A stretch of 43,253 nucleotides of DNA from a virus, in the IMG/VR virus record IMGVR_UViG_3300017963_000400, positions 1 through 43,253 of that record; one strand, given 5' to 3'. The notes under the pieces were generated by a model. That model worked only from the letters and a program-made list of their open reading frames with translations. It searched no databases and was not told the DNA's origin. The position numbers and the translations under genes are program-made. Position 1 is the stretch's first letter; every line of letters starts with the position of its first letter. Positions 13,580-23,222 of this stretch are shown one piece after another.

Positions 13580-15934
13580 TTATGTCACCAGAGTGTTGGG
13601 CTTCCCAATGACAGTGACCAGCACGTCGGTGATTGGTATCCCCTGCGTGTGCGCCGCGGTGTCGTACCCCTGAATCTCGATCTGGTTCGTGCTGATGAAG
13701 CGCACTGCGGTCTTCCACTTCGAGAATGTCCCGCTCGCGTCATTGACGAACTCGGCGTGGACCGAATCGTTCACGTCGAGATGCCGATCGAAGGTCACCA
13801 CAATCGTGTGCGGGGACACCGCCGTCTGAATCACCGCATTGATGATGTTGAAGTGATCCCCGATGACAGCTTGCACCCCCGGCGTACCGTTGTTCCCGAT
13901 ACGCCCCCGTGCGACGACGGCATTCTGACCGCAGCGCATAATGACCTGGGTGTCCGAGGTGAGTTCCTGAAGATCCTCCTTAAACGCGCCATGGCGCGCA
14001 TATACGCCGGCGAACCAGTCGGTACCAGTGTAGCCCAGGTAATGCGTGTCATTCGCGCCCGGCATGACGCCGATCTGAGTGACCTTCGCCCGCACGTTGC
14101 TGACGACCTGAAAATGGAACTCATTGGCGCTCCGATCGTACAGGAGACTGTCGGCCACGCCGTCGAAAGCGATGTGCGGGTCGGTGAGGCCCGCCTCCCA
14201 CTCCGACATGTAGAAAGCGCCGCTGCCGACGCTGAGCGAGTAGTCCGGCGCCACGAAAGCCGCGGCCGGGTCAAAGCCCACCGAGAAGCGGCCTCGCGCC
14301 CAGGCCTGCGCTGACGACTGCGTCCCATTGGGGCAGTTAGCCCCAAGCGCCACGCCCGTTGCGATGATCAGCTCCCACTGACCCTTGGTGTCGTCGCTGC
14401 GACGGAAGGTCATATAGTCGACGTCGTCGGCGAGCAGGCTGGTGTACCCGTCGAAGAAGATGCTCGGGTTCGTGCTCATGGCCAGCGCGAAGTCGTCATC
14501 TTCGACGATGAAGTCCTGGTGTGCCTTGACGTACTTCTGCCGCGGTGCCGGCGGATCATCGTCGAGGGAGAGGAAGGTCGCCCCGCCAAGGACGAAGTCC
14601 ATCAGGTTATTTGTCCGGTCGTAACGGATGAAGTCATTGGGGTCAAACTGGAATAGCGGGAGCTGATCGCTGCTCCAGTTGAGCAACATCTGATAGGACG
14701 GGCTGGCGCCGAATGCCGCCAGCGTCCCCGAAGGCGTGCCCTGGTAGCCGGCGATGATCCCATTGTTGTCGAGGACTAGCCCATTGGTCTGGAACTGGCC
14801 AACGAGCGTCCCGCCAATGCGGAAGTTGTAAGCGTTACCCGTCCGGTCATACTCGAGCCGGTCGCCCGAATCGAAGTTGAGCTGCGGGAGGCTCGCGTTG
14901 AAATCGAGCTTGAAATTGAGGTCGCCGACGCACACCTGATCATTAGCCGGCGTCCCGTCGTATCCTACGACAAGACCCTGGGCCAGAATGAGCCCATCGG
15001 TACCGAGCTTCATGCGCCAGCCGCTGATATTCCACTGCCATTGATTCAACGAGCGCGAGTAGAAGAGCTGGTCGCCCGAATCGAAGTTGATATAGGGCGT
15101 GGTGCCGCCAACGAGCAGCCCCATGTAGAAGCCGTCGTCGCCGACCATGACCGACTTCGCGTCCGGCGGCGAGCCCCCGGTGAAGCCGACGCGCAGCGGC
15201 CCGGTATCGAGGTCGAGGTCGCGGATGCCCGCCTCCCACCAGCGGCGGTTGCCCGAGCTGGAGCGCAGCTCTTCGAAGGCCTCCTTCGTCATGTCGACGA
15301 AGGTCTGTAGATCCTTAATGCCGTACTGCTGCCGGTCGGCGTTGCGGTCAGTGCCGCCGCCCCAGGTGGTAGCGTACGCGTCGTCTACCTTGCCCTCGAA
15401 GTAGAAGTTGCGCTGGTCGGTGAGCGTCCCGGCGATGTTCGTCGGGTTGACCTCGCCGATCTTGAGCCAGTCGCTTCCGGGGTTGGTCCGCTCAACGCGC
15501 ACTGCCCAGTTGGCCAGGTAGCGCGTCGTCACCGACTGGCTATATTCGGTGTCCGAACCGCTGTTCCAGAAGATGCGGCCCTTCTCCTCGCCCTCGACCT
15601 GGGAGAAGCGCAGGTAGATGCCGTGCACGGCGTTGGAATAACCAGTGAGGTCGAGCGTTCTCGACGCGTCGCCCTCGGTAGCCAGCACCCCCTCGAGCAC
15701 CTCGCCGTCGCGGTCCATGCTGATGAAGGCCACGCCGTTCTGCACCACGAGCTGACTCGCGCCACCGTCAGACATAGCGAAGCCGTCGACGATCCACGCC
15801 CTCACACCAGCCGGGCTGGTGAGGAAGTTGGCCGCGAGCTGGCGGCTGTTGTCTTCCATCGCGTTCTTGACCGCGAACTGAAAGTCGCGCAGGTCAACGC
15901 GCTCGTTGGCGTCCACTCTCAACAGGTCGTGCAT
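13580..15934 (-). CDS. Tail fibre protein with about four 60-75 residue repeats
   Basis: 784 residues. The N-terminal 230 residues resemble baseplate-proximal domains of tail fibres. The centre contains at least four related units with the pattern F-D-S-G-D-x-L-x-Y-x-R-x3-N-x-F-x3-G (for example LNFDSGDRLEYDRTGNAYNF, INFDSGDQLFYSRSLNQW, FQFDPNDFIRYDRTNNLMDF, IAFDGVADSLLYDRSANEF). Two units keep a 21-bp identical block exactly 210 bp apart (14860-14880, 15070-15090). Such beta-rich repeats form trimeric shafts in receptor-binding fibres. The C-terminal 150 residues are probably the tip. It starts just after the previous stop (TAG-CAAG-ATG). Confidence 0.8.
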   Translation of the reverse strand: MHDLLRVDANERVDLRDFQFAVKNAMEDNSRQLAANFLTSPAGVRAWIVDGFAMSDGGASQLVVQNGVAFISMDRDGEVLEGVLATEGDASRTLDLTGYSNAVHGIYLRFSQVEGEEKGRIFWNSGSDTEYSQSVTTRYLANWAVRVERTNPGSDWLKIGEVNPTNIAGTLTDQRNFYFEGKVDDAYATTWGGGTDRNADRQQYGIKDLQTFVDMTKEAFEELRSSSGNRRWWEAGIRDLDLDTGPLRVGFTGGSPPDAKSVMVGDDGFYMGLLVGGTTPYINFDSGDQLFYSRSLNQWQWNISGWRMKLGTDGLILAQGLVVGYDGTPANDQVCVGDLNFKLDFNASLPQLNFDSGDRLEYDRTGNAYNFRIGGTLVGQFQTNGLVLDNNGIIAGYQGTPSGTLAAFGASPSYQMLLNWSSDQLPLFQFDPNDFIRYDRTNNLMDFVLGGATFLSLDDDPPAPRQKYVKAHQDFIVEDDDFALAMSTNPSIFFDGYTSLLADDVDYMTFRRSDDTKGQWELIIATGVALGANCPNGTQSSAQAWARGRFSVGFDPAAAFVAPDYSLSVGSGAFYMSEWEAGLTDPHIAFDGVADSLLYDRSANEFHFQVVSNVRAKVTQIGVMPGANDTHYLGYTGTDWFAGVYARHGAFKEDLQELTSDTQVIMRCGQNAVVARGRIGNNGTPGVQAVIGDHFNIINAVIQTAVSPHTIVVTFDRHLDVNDSVHAEFVNDASGTFSKWKTAVRFISTNQIEIQGYDTAAHTQGIPITDVLVTVIGKPNTLVT
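14860..15090 (-). repeat. 21-bp direct repeat, 210-bp phase, within tail fibre
   Basis: Identical 21-base blocks at 14860-14880 and 15070-15090 encode the NFDSGD core of successive fibre repeats; the 210-bp distance equals 70 codons. Confidence 0.85.
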
Positions 15935-15938
15935 CTTG

Positions 15939-18887
15939 CTACCCCGTCGTCATTTCGATCTCGGCGATGACGCCGGCGACCGTGATATCGTCCACGTAGC
16001 TCTGAATGTACCCCCAGGGCACTGTCAGATAGAACGGGTAGTAGTCGAACGTCGGCGGCGGTCCTTCACTCACGAGGAAATTCATCGCCTCGGATAGTGG
16101 CAGGATCTGCGCGGTCGGTAAATGGGTGGCGAGGACATCGAAGACCCTCGCCACGCTACCCGTCGTCAACGGAAGCGTCTGGCGCATCGTTGCCGTGGCG
16201 GCCGCGAAGCCGCCTGCGTCCGACAGCTCCCACTCCAGGCCCGCCTCGGTGACGAACACCGGCTTGAGCTTCCAATCGATCTCTGCTTCCGAAGCGAAGG
16301 AGGCCCCGACGACCTCGCAGACGTTCGTGTAGCTCTCGAGCGGCGTGTCAGCGGCCGCCAGGTCGGCGAGCGTGTCCGGGTCACGCAGCACGGAGATCAC
16401 ATACTCGCCATCGTTGGCCGGGATGTCTGCGTCGGTGAGCACCACCTTCTTCCCCAGGTCATCGGGAAACTTGAAAGCCCGGCGGCTGTCGGGGATGGTG
16501 ATGCGGGTCGGCTGGGCGCCGTCCACCTGGGCACCGGTCTGCTGCTCACCGAGCAGCTCGACCACGTCCGAAGTGATGACATCGTTGACCAGCCAGCGAC
16601 CCTTGTTGTTACCCCCTTGGGGGTTGGTTGCGGCCGAGGTCTTGATTTCCAGCCTTTTCGTCTCGTCGGCCGGATTGAGGAAGAAGCCGAAGATACCGCA
16701 GTCGAACTGGTCCGGGCTCGCAGTCGCCACCGAGCCCGCCGCGCCACGCGCCGCCCAGTAGTCGGTGTCGGTGGTCACGTGCACCCGCAGCCGCTTGAAG
16801 CGGAGGTCCGCGCTGCTCGTCAGCGCCCCGGCCGCATTGCCCACGTCCACCTTGTGGTTCGTACCGGCCGTCACCGGGAAGGCGCTGTAGGCCACGTCCT
16901 GCCGCACTACGCCGTCGACCTTGAGCTGCACCCGAGCGCCGTCGCGGCTCTTCACCACCTCGACGTCGTAGTAGGTGTCCCGGTTGAGCACCAGGGCCGT
17001 GCCGATGAAGCTGTTGCCGGTTGTGTCGACCAGTCCCAGCTTGAAGGTGCTGCCGGTGTCGGAGTCGATGCCCCAGCCGATGGCCCTGGCCGTGTCGTGA
17101 AGCAGCATGGCCGCCTGGTTCGGGTTGCTGCTCTCCGGCGTACCCGTAGTTGGGACGGTGACCGTTGCACCGAAGCGCACGCGAGACTCAGGCTGCACAC
17201 GCAGCTCGCGCCGGTACTGGACCTGGGCCAGCGAAGAGATCTCTACCGCGCCCTCAGCCGCAATGAGGTTCACCTCGGTCGCCTCGGTCGTGCCCACGAA
17301 GAGCCAGACCTGGCGGCCGGGTGGAGTCTCCCCATCGTAGTCGATGGCGTTGAACGCGCTCGGGCGCTGCACCGTTGCCGGCGGAGTCAGCAGCACGGTG
17401 TCGATGCGCTCGTCTCGCAGCACCACGCTACCGACAGCGTCGGGTTCTGACCCCAGGGTGACGGCGTAGTCGCTGACGGCCCGAACGCTCTCCGTCGCCT
17501 CGAGTATCGCCTTCCCCTGTACTTCGTCATTAATCACGGCGTCGGCGTCGATGTTGACGAAGATCGTATTGTTGAAGGCGATCAAGTCCTCGAAGATTTC
17601 GTAGTTGCCCGACCCGAGCATGACGTCGAGCAGCAGCTCGATCCCATAGGTAGTGCCCTTCGGGTTGTAGGCTAAGACCTTCACCACTTCGCGGAAGACG
17701 TCGTCGTCAGCCATCTCCGGCAACCTGGAGACACCATAGTTGCGGCCGATGGTGGTGAGGTCTTCCCCTTCGGCGTAGTTGACCCACATCGCGCGCCGGA
17801 GGTTGTCCAGGGCGGAGTAGGTCTGGGTGAGGTCGAGCACGGCCGCTTCGATCTCGTGGCCCTTCTTGAGGCCGGAGACGGTAGCGCCGTTGAACACGTG
17901 CGTCAGGCCGGTGAGCGTCGAGGCCGTCTTTCCAGAGTATCGGTAGACGACGCCGTCAATGCCGATCTTGCCAGAGTCCTCCCACCCGTGGGTGGTTTCG
18001 ACCTCGACCGTCGTAACGCCAATGGCCGCGGCCGCGAGAAGTCGCGTGGCACGCATCCCGCCGATCTCGTTGTCGATGGTCCCGACGACATCCGTCCAGG
18101 CCTCCAAGAAGCCGGTCTCTCTAGCTACCGGCAGCTCTTCGACCGTGAAGCCCCACGACGTCGAGAGTTGGTTCGGCACCGCCGCGGTGTCGTAAACCAC
18201 CAGCTCCACCAGCTGCGTGGATTCAGACTCATACCCAATGTCGGGCACGACGCTTACTTCGATCTTACCGCCCACCAGTGCGGCGGAGCTGCCGGTGAAC
18301 CCGGCCTGGGCCACGCCGCCATTGATCGCCACCAGGCCGCCCAGGCGCACCCAGAGCGTCGAGAGGTCAGGCCCCGAATGATCATCCTCCACGTCGAAGT
18401 TGACCGGGGCGTCCGACGCTACTCCGGTAGCATCTGGCGCTGGGTCTCGATTCGTCACATACGGCGCCGCCTCGTCGGCCGTCGTCGCCGTGTACGAATC
18501 ATTCATCACATGGCCGACGACGTCTTCGGCCACTGCGCCGAATGTGAGCAGCTGGAGGTTCGGCCAGGTCCCACCTGGAGGTGTGACTGAAAAGCGGTAA
18601 TACTTGCGGCCGCCGTCGGTCAGCTCAGTGACCGTACCCGTGTAGCCATTCGACCACAGGCCAGTCGAGCCGGTGTATGCGAGCTGCACGCCCGCGCCGC
18701 GATTGATGTTGAGGACAATGGTGTTGAAAACGACGTCGGAACCGTCGTCCTTAATGTCGAAGATCGCGGGGTCAGCGATCGGGTGCCCCGTCGATCCTGC
18801 GGCCGGGTCGCGGTTGGCGAAGTAAGGTGCCGCGGTGTCAGAGCCGAACTCGACGCCGTCGAAACCGAAGAAGACGGACCCACTCAC
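15939..18887 (-). CDS. Large tail/baseplate protein (gpI-like core with Ig-like and LamG-like parts)
   Basis: 982 residues, GTG start overlapping the zinc-ribbon stop (GTGA). Residues 1-260 hold two related Ig/Big-like units, each beginning AAPY-x2-NRDP and containing FD-x2-DD. Residues about 330-460 (YSALDNLRRAMWVNYAEGEDLTTIGRNYGVSR, GIELLLDVMLGSGNYEIFEDL) resemble the tail-protein I/gp48-type wedge domain that attaches fibres to the baseplate. Residues about 560-720 look like a concanavalin/LamG-type sandwich (SRVRFGATVTVP, YDVEVVKSRDGARVQLKVDG). It probably joins baseplate and fibre. Family assignment of the centre is moderate. Confidence 0.7.
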   Translation of the reverse strand: MSGSVFFGFDGVEFGSDTAAPYFANRDPAAGSTGHPIADPAIFDIKDDGSDVVFNTIVLNINRGAGVQLAYTGSTGLWSNGYTGTVTELTDGGRKYYRFSVTPPGGTWPNLQLLTFGAVAEDVVGHVMNDSYTATTADEAAPYVTNRDPAPDATGVASDAPVNFDVEDDHSGPDLSTLWVRLGGLVAINGGVAQAGFTGSSAALVGGKIEVSVVPDIGYESESTQLVELVVYDTAAVPNQLSTSWGFTVEELPVARETGFLEAWTDVVGTIDNEIGGMRATRLLAAAAIGVTTVEVETTHGWEDSGKIGIDGVVYRYSGKTASTLTGLTHVFNGATVSGLKKGHEIEAAVLDLTQTYSALDNLRRAMWVNYAEGEDLTTIGRNYGVSRLPEMADDDVFREVVKVLAYNPKGTTYGIELLLDVMLGSGNYEIFEDLIAFNNTIFVNIDADAVINDEVQGKAILEATESVRAVSDYAVTLGSEPDAVGSVVLRDERIDTVLLTPPATVQRPSAFNAIDYDGETPPGRQVWLFVGTTEATEVNLIAAEGAVEISSLAQVQYRRELRVQPESRVRFGATVTVPTTGTPESSNPNQAAMLLHDTARAIGWGIDSDTGSTFKLGLVDTTGNSFIGTALVLNRDTYYDVEVVKSRDGARVQLKVDGVVRQDVAYSAFPVTAGTNHKVDVGNAAGALTSSADLRFKRLRVHVTTDTDYWAARGAAGSVATASPDQFDCGIFGFFLNPADETKRLEIKTSAATNPQGGNNKGRWLVNDVITSDVVELLGEQQTGAQVDGAQPTRITIPDSRRAFKFPDDLGKKVVLTDADIPANDGEYVISVLRDPDTLADLAAADTPLESYTNVCEVVGASFASEAEIDWKLKPVFVTEAGLEWELSDAGGFAAATATMRQTLPLTTGSVARVFDVLATHLPTAQILPLSEAMNFLVSEGPPPTFDYYPFYLTVPWGYIQSYVDDITVAGVIAEIEMTTG

Positions 18888-19195
18888 AGCTTACCTCCAG
18901 CTGGCGGCGCAGTATTCTCGAGCTGCGTCAGGTCGTAGCGCCCGCTCGAGTCCTCTATATACCGCTCGCGCCCAGGGCCCTTGCTCCAGTAGTCGATGTT
19001 GCGCTGGCAGATCATCCGGCCGCGTCTAGCCTTCTCGTCGGCGCCGGTGAGCATGTGCGGCCGTGGCGTCGACGGCTTCCGGCGCATCTGCGCTCCGCAC
19101 CCGTCGCAGACCGGTGCTGCGGCGTCGCTCTCGCGCGGGAAGATGTCCTCGTCGACATGCCCGCACCCGTCGCAGATGTGCTCAAGGATCGGCAT
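18884..19195 (-). CDS. FmdB-like zinc-ribbon protein
   Basis: 103 residues from ATG 19193-19195, overlapping the previous stop as TGATG (a GTG one codon earlier is possible). MPILEHICDGCGHVDEDIF followed by PVCDGCGAQMRRKPS gives two CxxC pairs spaced as in the FmdB putative regulatory zinc ribbons. The C-terminal 60 residues (RGRMICQRNIDYWSKGPGRERYIED) are additional. It sits, oddly, between tail appendage genes; it may help assembly or be structural. Its role there is unknown. Confidence 0.75.
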   Translation of the reverse strand: MPILEHICDGCGHVDEDIFPRESDAAAPVCDGCGAQMRRKPSTPRPHMLTGADEKARRGRMICQRNIDYWSKGPGRERYIEDSSGRYDLTQLENTAPPAGGKL

Positions 19196-20421
19196 CACGG
19201 CATCCTGTAGCAGCGGAAGGCGTCGAAGTAGACGGTGATGTTGTTTGCATCCGTCACGTTAGCGCCTCCAATGACAAATCCTTGTCTTCCCGTATTCGGC
19301 GGATAGGCGTGCGGAGTCTGGCTAGCCCAGTTTCCCAGGGTATCAAGGCCGGAAGGGAATGCAGGCGGGGCCGTATAAATCGGTGTGTTGTTACTCGCCT
19401 GGTGCCAGATATCGGCAAAGGTCTGGAACGTGGGGCTGGCCTTGTCCACCTCCGTGTGACCAATGGCCATCTGCAAGTGGATGTGCAGGTCGCCGGGATC
19501 GGCGTCGAAGGACGTGATCATTCGGTACAGGTGCCAATCATCGCCGCGCAGGTTGGGGAGGACGTTGTCCGCGTTGGCCGGGAAGTAGCGAAGCAGGTTG
19601 TTTGCGCTGATCCTCCTGGCCCGCAGACCCGAGGACAGCGGGTCATAATACTCGGTGGTGAGGGCCTGGGAGCCGCCGGACTGGAGAGATAGACCCTGCC
19701 GACCTCCGAAGGAGTCTTCGGCCCACGGTCCCCAGCGATAGCCTGCGCGCGAGAGACTGGTGAGTGACTCGCAGCGCTGGATGAGCATGGGTCCGAGGGG
19801 CGAGCCCTGGCTCGGCCGTGTCGGGTGGTTGTAGCCGTTGCGGATGGCGATCTCGGACATGACCGGGCGATCGGTGTCAGTAGCCGCCGCCTTGAGCAAA
19901 AGCTCGACGAGAGAGATGTGGTTTGCCGCCTGCTGTCGGGCAGACATGCACCACTGACCGTGATTCACCAGATTCCGGTTGGGGAATGAACTGTGATCGA
20001 AGCGGTGAAGGATCAACGGGTAGTGCGAATCGCTGCCGCACATGAAGCTGATATCGAAGTCGTCAGCAGGTGTGTTGGACGGGAACCTCTCGTAGTATTC
20101 GACCCACAGCGCGGTGTTGCTGCCCGTCAGCGGGTCGTCGGTGTTCTCGTTGAAGGTCACCGCGCCAGTCTGGTAGTTGATCGACGCCGTGACGGCATTG
20201 TAGCCACTGCCGTCGGGATCGAAGCCGCCGGCGCCGTCGTCCTTGCCGATGTAGGGACCGTTGTAGGCGGTCCAGCCGTAGTCGATGGCCCGTGCAGCCC
20301 AGAACCGCATAGACCCTGGGACAATGTCCCAGCGCGTGTCCAGGGGTAGCGTGCCGACGATGGTGTCGCCGGCTCCGGTTGACCCGATTCCGAGCAAGAT
20401 GCGATTGGCGTTGCCCTGCAT
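19195..20421 (-). CDS. Probable tail appendage protein
   Basis: 408 residues from ATG 20419-20421 behind GGAGAGGG. Rich in Gly, Asn, Ser, Thr and aromatics with predicted beta structure (GYNAVTASINYQTGAVTFNENTDD is typical of virion beta domains). Codon use is less GC-biased than in replication genes. Located between a LamG-like protein and the baseplate-fibre connector, so receptor binding or fibre decoration is likely. No specific family recognised. Confidence 0.7.
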   Translation of the reverse strand: MQGNANRILLGIGSTGAGDTIVGTLPLDTRWDIVPGSMRFWAARAIDYGWTAYNGPYIGKDDGAGGFDPDGSGYNAVTASINYQTGAVTFNENTDDPLTGSNTALWVEYYERFPSNTPADDFDISFMCGSDSHYPLILHRFDHSSFPNRNLVNHGQWCMSARQQAANHISLVELLLKAAATDTDRPVMSEIAIRNGYNHPTRPSQGSPLGPMLIQRCESLTSLSRAGYRWGPWAEDSFGGRQGLSLQSGGSQALTTEYYDPLSSGLRARRISANNLLRYFPANADNVLPNLRGDDWHLYRMITSFDADPGDLHIHLQMAIGHTEVDKASPTFQTFADIWHQASNNTPIYTAPPAFPSGLDTLGNWASQTPHAYPPNTGRQGFVIGGANVTDANNITVYFDAFRCYRMP

Positions 20422-20430
20422 GACCCTCTC

Positions 20431-20640
20431 CTAGTCCCAATTCTCAAACTCTTCCACGTCGTCGGCGCCGTCGTTGAAGTCAGCGCTAATCGCAGAGCCC
20501 TGGTTGTAGTCTATCTCTCGATTGCTAGGCGCGGTTTCAAAGCCTTCGTATTCATCCGCGCCGTCGTTAAACTCAGCCGAGACTGCGAGAGACTCGACGA
20601 AGTCGGCCTCTCGATTACTCGGCGCATTCTCGAAATCTTC
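20431..20640 (-). repeat. 31-residue (93-bp) tandem repeats, 2.3 copies
   Basis: Encodes the units FENAPSNREADF...FNDGADEYEG and FETAPSNREIDY...FNDGADDVEE followed by FENWD. The copies differ at many synonymous sites, so the duplication is not recent. Confidence 0.75.
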
Positions 20641-22569
20641 AATCAGCGCCGGGTCACCGAGATCCATCTCGAGCACAAACTGCAAGAAGTGGCCGGTCCC
20701 TACGATGGCGGTCGTATTGTACACGACCGATGCGGAGTCGCTGTCACTCTCGTCGCCAACCGTCACGTCTTTGGAGAAGACTTCGAGGTGCCCGTCGAGC
20801 AAACAGCGTAACCGCCACGTTTCGCCTGCGGCGAAGAATGATGGGGTGACCCACTTGTACGAGAACTTGAAGAAGTTGTACGCCGTCAAATCGACGGCCG
20901 ACAAGTATGGGGCCCCACTGTCGTCGACAGGTATGCACGTCTGTCGCATGAACAACGGTCGCGTGTCGTAGTAGATGTTGACGTCTTCTCCGACGCCCCA
21001 AACACCCGCGCTGTCTTCACGCACTGCCACGCGCGGGGTCCAGTAGTCCAGCCATCCTTTGACGCCAGTTCCAGCGATACCCCCGTCCCCGTCGTCGGTC
21101 GCTACTTCGGTCGTGTCCCTGCGCACCGAGACGGACCCGCCCTTGACGTAATGCCCTTCCGTGATCGGGAGCGCTACTGGGCCAAAGCTATCTGCAATCC
21201 CTGACGTACCCACGCCGATCGTATGGATGCGAGACTCTTCGGCCGCTAGCGGCTCAGACAGATCGATGCTCCCCAGGGTAGCAACATGCTCACCTTCCGG
21301 CGGCGGCCAGACACCTGGGGAGGGGACCTGAGACCCGCGCTTGACCCCGAGCTGCGCGTTAGGGTCGTAGCCGGAGTATTGCCAGTTGCGAGCCTGGCCA
21401 ATGACGTGCGGATCACGACGCGCCTCGAAGCCGCTGTTCTTGATGATTTCGACGGTGAGCGTCTCGAAGGGGTAGGCGTCGTCGAGGGTGCCGCCTGCGT
21501 CGTTCTCTGCTTCGGCGAAAACATTGTAGGCGTACGTCTCGAAGAGCTGGCCACCCGTCGGCGCCAAGTTGAAGTTGTAGCCCCCGCTCCCGTCGCTGAC
21601 GAAGGTCCCCGCCCAGCCGCTTTGAATGCCGTCCGCAGGCGTAGCGGCGCCATTGCCGTCATAGGCTAAGTAGCGTGCTTCCTTAGCCGCACCAATCCAG
21701 ATCTTGGTCTTGGTGTAGTCGACAGTATTGGCGGAGTCAGCGATGCTCCCCTGCACTGACGTGTTCAACGTGACGTCAGATTGCCCTGACGTCGGAGACG
21801 TCGCCGTCAGCGTCATAGTGTTAACGTCGGCCCCGTAGAACAGCTCCCGATTCTGGTCCTCGTCCAGGGCCGTGCCGTCCCACATCATCAGGTTGTCGAG
21901 GAAGCCGTACATAGAGCAGTTGGTGCCGCCTCGAGTGGCTCCAATCTGCAACTTACTGCCCGTCGCCTGCGCGGGGGTCGTCGGCGCACCAAAGGTGTCT
22001 GTGCCGACAAGCGCTCCATCAACACGTAGTTCCAACGTGCCCGTGCTCTGCACGTAGGTCATGGCGCACAGGTGCCACTGGCCAAACATCTCGGCCGCGA
22101 AATCTATTGGGTGGCTGACCACTACGACGTTATTAAGCGCATCTCGGACCTGGCACCCGATGTAGGGAGCTGTGGCGCCAGGGGAGAGATACATGGCGTA
22201 GTTGTAGGGCCAGAGACCAGTTCCCAACCTCTTTGCCACTATCATCCAGAAACTGTCGATGCCCCCGACCAGAGTCCAATCTTTAGCGTTGACCCAGATG
22301 GCGATGGTGAAGTCTCCAGAGAAGTCCAGCAACGGACTGGCCGCCGCTTTCTCGATGACTCCGCCGTTGGGGTCGCCGGCGTTGGGCAGAGGGTCGTTGC
22401 CGGTGAAGAAGATGGAGCGACCAAACTGTCCAGGATAGTCTGGATACCCTGTGCCCACGAAGGTCGCACCGGGTGTGTAGGTCAGCTCTATACCGCCCAG
22501 CTCAGGGACAACCGGGTCGGCGACGGTGTCGTCGAACTTCCACCAGAAGTCTGGGGCCGGGATGCTCAT
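20431..22569 (-). CDS. LamG-like tail appendage protein with C-terminal 31-aa repeats
   Basis: 712 residues; the ATG overlaps the previous stop (ATGA). Residues 1-245 form a LamG/concanavalin-type domain (FWWKFDDTVADP, GDFTIAIWVNAKDW, QWHLCAMTYVQSTGTLELRVDGALVG). An Ig-like domain (SPTSGQSDVTLNTSVQGSIAD) and further beta modules follow. The last 70 residues are 2.3 copies of a 31-residue acidic unit, FE[NT]APSNRE-x-D ending FNDGAD. LamG domains bind glycans, so attachment to the host surface is the likely role. Confidence 0.75.
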   Translation of the reverse strand: MSIPAPDFWWKFDDTVADPVVPELGGIELTYTPGATFVGTGYPDYPGQFGRSIFFTGNDPLPNAGDPNGGVIEKAAASPLLDFSGDFTIAIWVNAKDWTLVGGIDSFWMIVAKRLGTGLWPYNYAMYLSPGATAPYIGCQVRDALNNVVVVSHPIDFAAEMFGQWHLCAMTYVQSTGTLELRVDGALVGTDTFGAPTTPAQATGSKLQIGATRGGTNCSMYGFLDNLMMWDGTALDEDQNRELFYGADVNTMTLTATSPTSGQSDVTLNTSVQGSIADSANTVDYTKTKIWIGAAKEARYLAYDGNGAATPADGIQSGWAGTFVSDGSGGYNFNLAPTGGQLFETYAYNVFAEAENDAGGTLDDAYPFETLTVEIIKNSGFEARRDPHVIGQARNWQYSGYDPNAQLGVKRGSQVPSPGVWPPPEGEHVATLGSIDLSEPLAAEESRIHTIGVGTSGIADSFGPVALPITEGHYVKGGSVSVRRDTTEVATDDGDGGIAGTGVKGWLDYWTPRVAVREDSAGVWGVGEDVNIYYDTRPLFMRQTCIPVDDSGAPYLSAVDLTAYNFFKFSYKWVTPSFFAAGETWRLRCLLDGHLEVFSKDVTVGDESDSDSASVVYNTTAIVGTGHFLQFVLEMDLGDPALIEDFENAPSNREADFVESLAVSAEFNDGADEYEGFETAPSNREIDYNQGSAISADFNDGADDVEEFENWD

Positions 22570-23222
22570 AGGTGCGGTGCCTCCTTGATGTCAGACCCGT
22601 GGACCAGGTCATACATCGCCTTTTGAGTCACGACCTCATCCCACCAACGCACGGCGTGTATCTGACCGTCCCATCCCCCAGTGGCATCCTCTCGGCCGCC
22701 GAAGCACAAGTCGCGAGGATCTTGGTCGTGCGTGCCCGAGATTGTGTCTTCCGCGACCAAGGACCCGTGGACGTAGGCGCGTGCAAACTGCTCTGATAGA
22801 TCCCAGGTCATGGCTATGTGCGCCAGCTCTCCAGCGACCGGGATGACGTTAGTAAACAGGTTCTTCCCCGTCCCAGATGTCCACGGCCGATAGTGGAAAA
22901 GCCACCCAGCTGTGAGGTGTGTGCCCATATAGAACACGTCTTGCGACGCATTCCCCTTGGACACGGCCCTGCGTGAGCCCAACGACCCCACGCTGACGAG
23001 GGCCTCCACCGTCAAATCATGGTGAAAGCCAAAGTCGGCATGGGCCGGGATGACGATCCGGTTCGTAGACGTGTTGCCGTCAAATTGGCGGCCCTTGGAG
23101 CTGACCGGGCCAGGGACCAAGGGCACGGAGCCGATGACGGAGCCGTTGTGGTTGCCCTGGTCGTCGTAGACCACGGCACCCTCGCTGACGTTGTCGAAAT
23201 TCCACGCGGCGACGATGCTCAT
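22566..23222 (-). CDS. LamG-like appendage protein
   Basis: 218 residues from ATG 23220-23222, overlapping the previous stop as ATGA; the longer frame upstream is a shadow of the neighbouring gene. The whole protein reads as one LamG/concanavalin sandwich: VAAWNFDNVSEGAVVYDDQGNHNG at the start, HHDLTVEALVSVGS, AHIAMTWDLSEQFARAYVHGSLV, and GGWDGQIHAVRWWDEV near the end. These are the standard LamG strand motifs. It probably decorates the tail or fibre and binds cell-surface glycans. Adjacent genes encode related folds. Confidence 0.8.
   Translation of the reverse strand: MSIVAAWNFDNVSEGAVVYDDQGNHNGSVIGSVPLVPGPVSSKGRQFDGNTSTNRIVIPAHADFGFHHDLTVEALVSVGSLGSRRAVSKGNASQDVFYMGTHLTAGWLFHYRPWTSGTGKNLFTNVIPVAGELAHIAMTWDLSEQFARAYVHGSLVAEDTISGTHDQDPRDLCFGGREDATGGWDGQIHAVRWWDEVVTQKAMYDLVHGSDIKEAPHL

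Noticed and set aside
13580-15934. Diversity-generating retroelement target in the tail fibre
   Set aside because: No reverse transcriptase gene or template repeat with adenine-specific changes is visible; the repeats are ordinary fibre units.
16122-17450. Plus-strand frame of 442 codons
   Set aside because: Antisense of the large tail protein; composition typical of shadows (Arg, His, Val, Leu).
14860-20640. CRISPR-like regular repeats
   Set aside because: Repeats here are in-frame protein repeats with no unique spacers of constant length between identical direct repeats.
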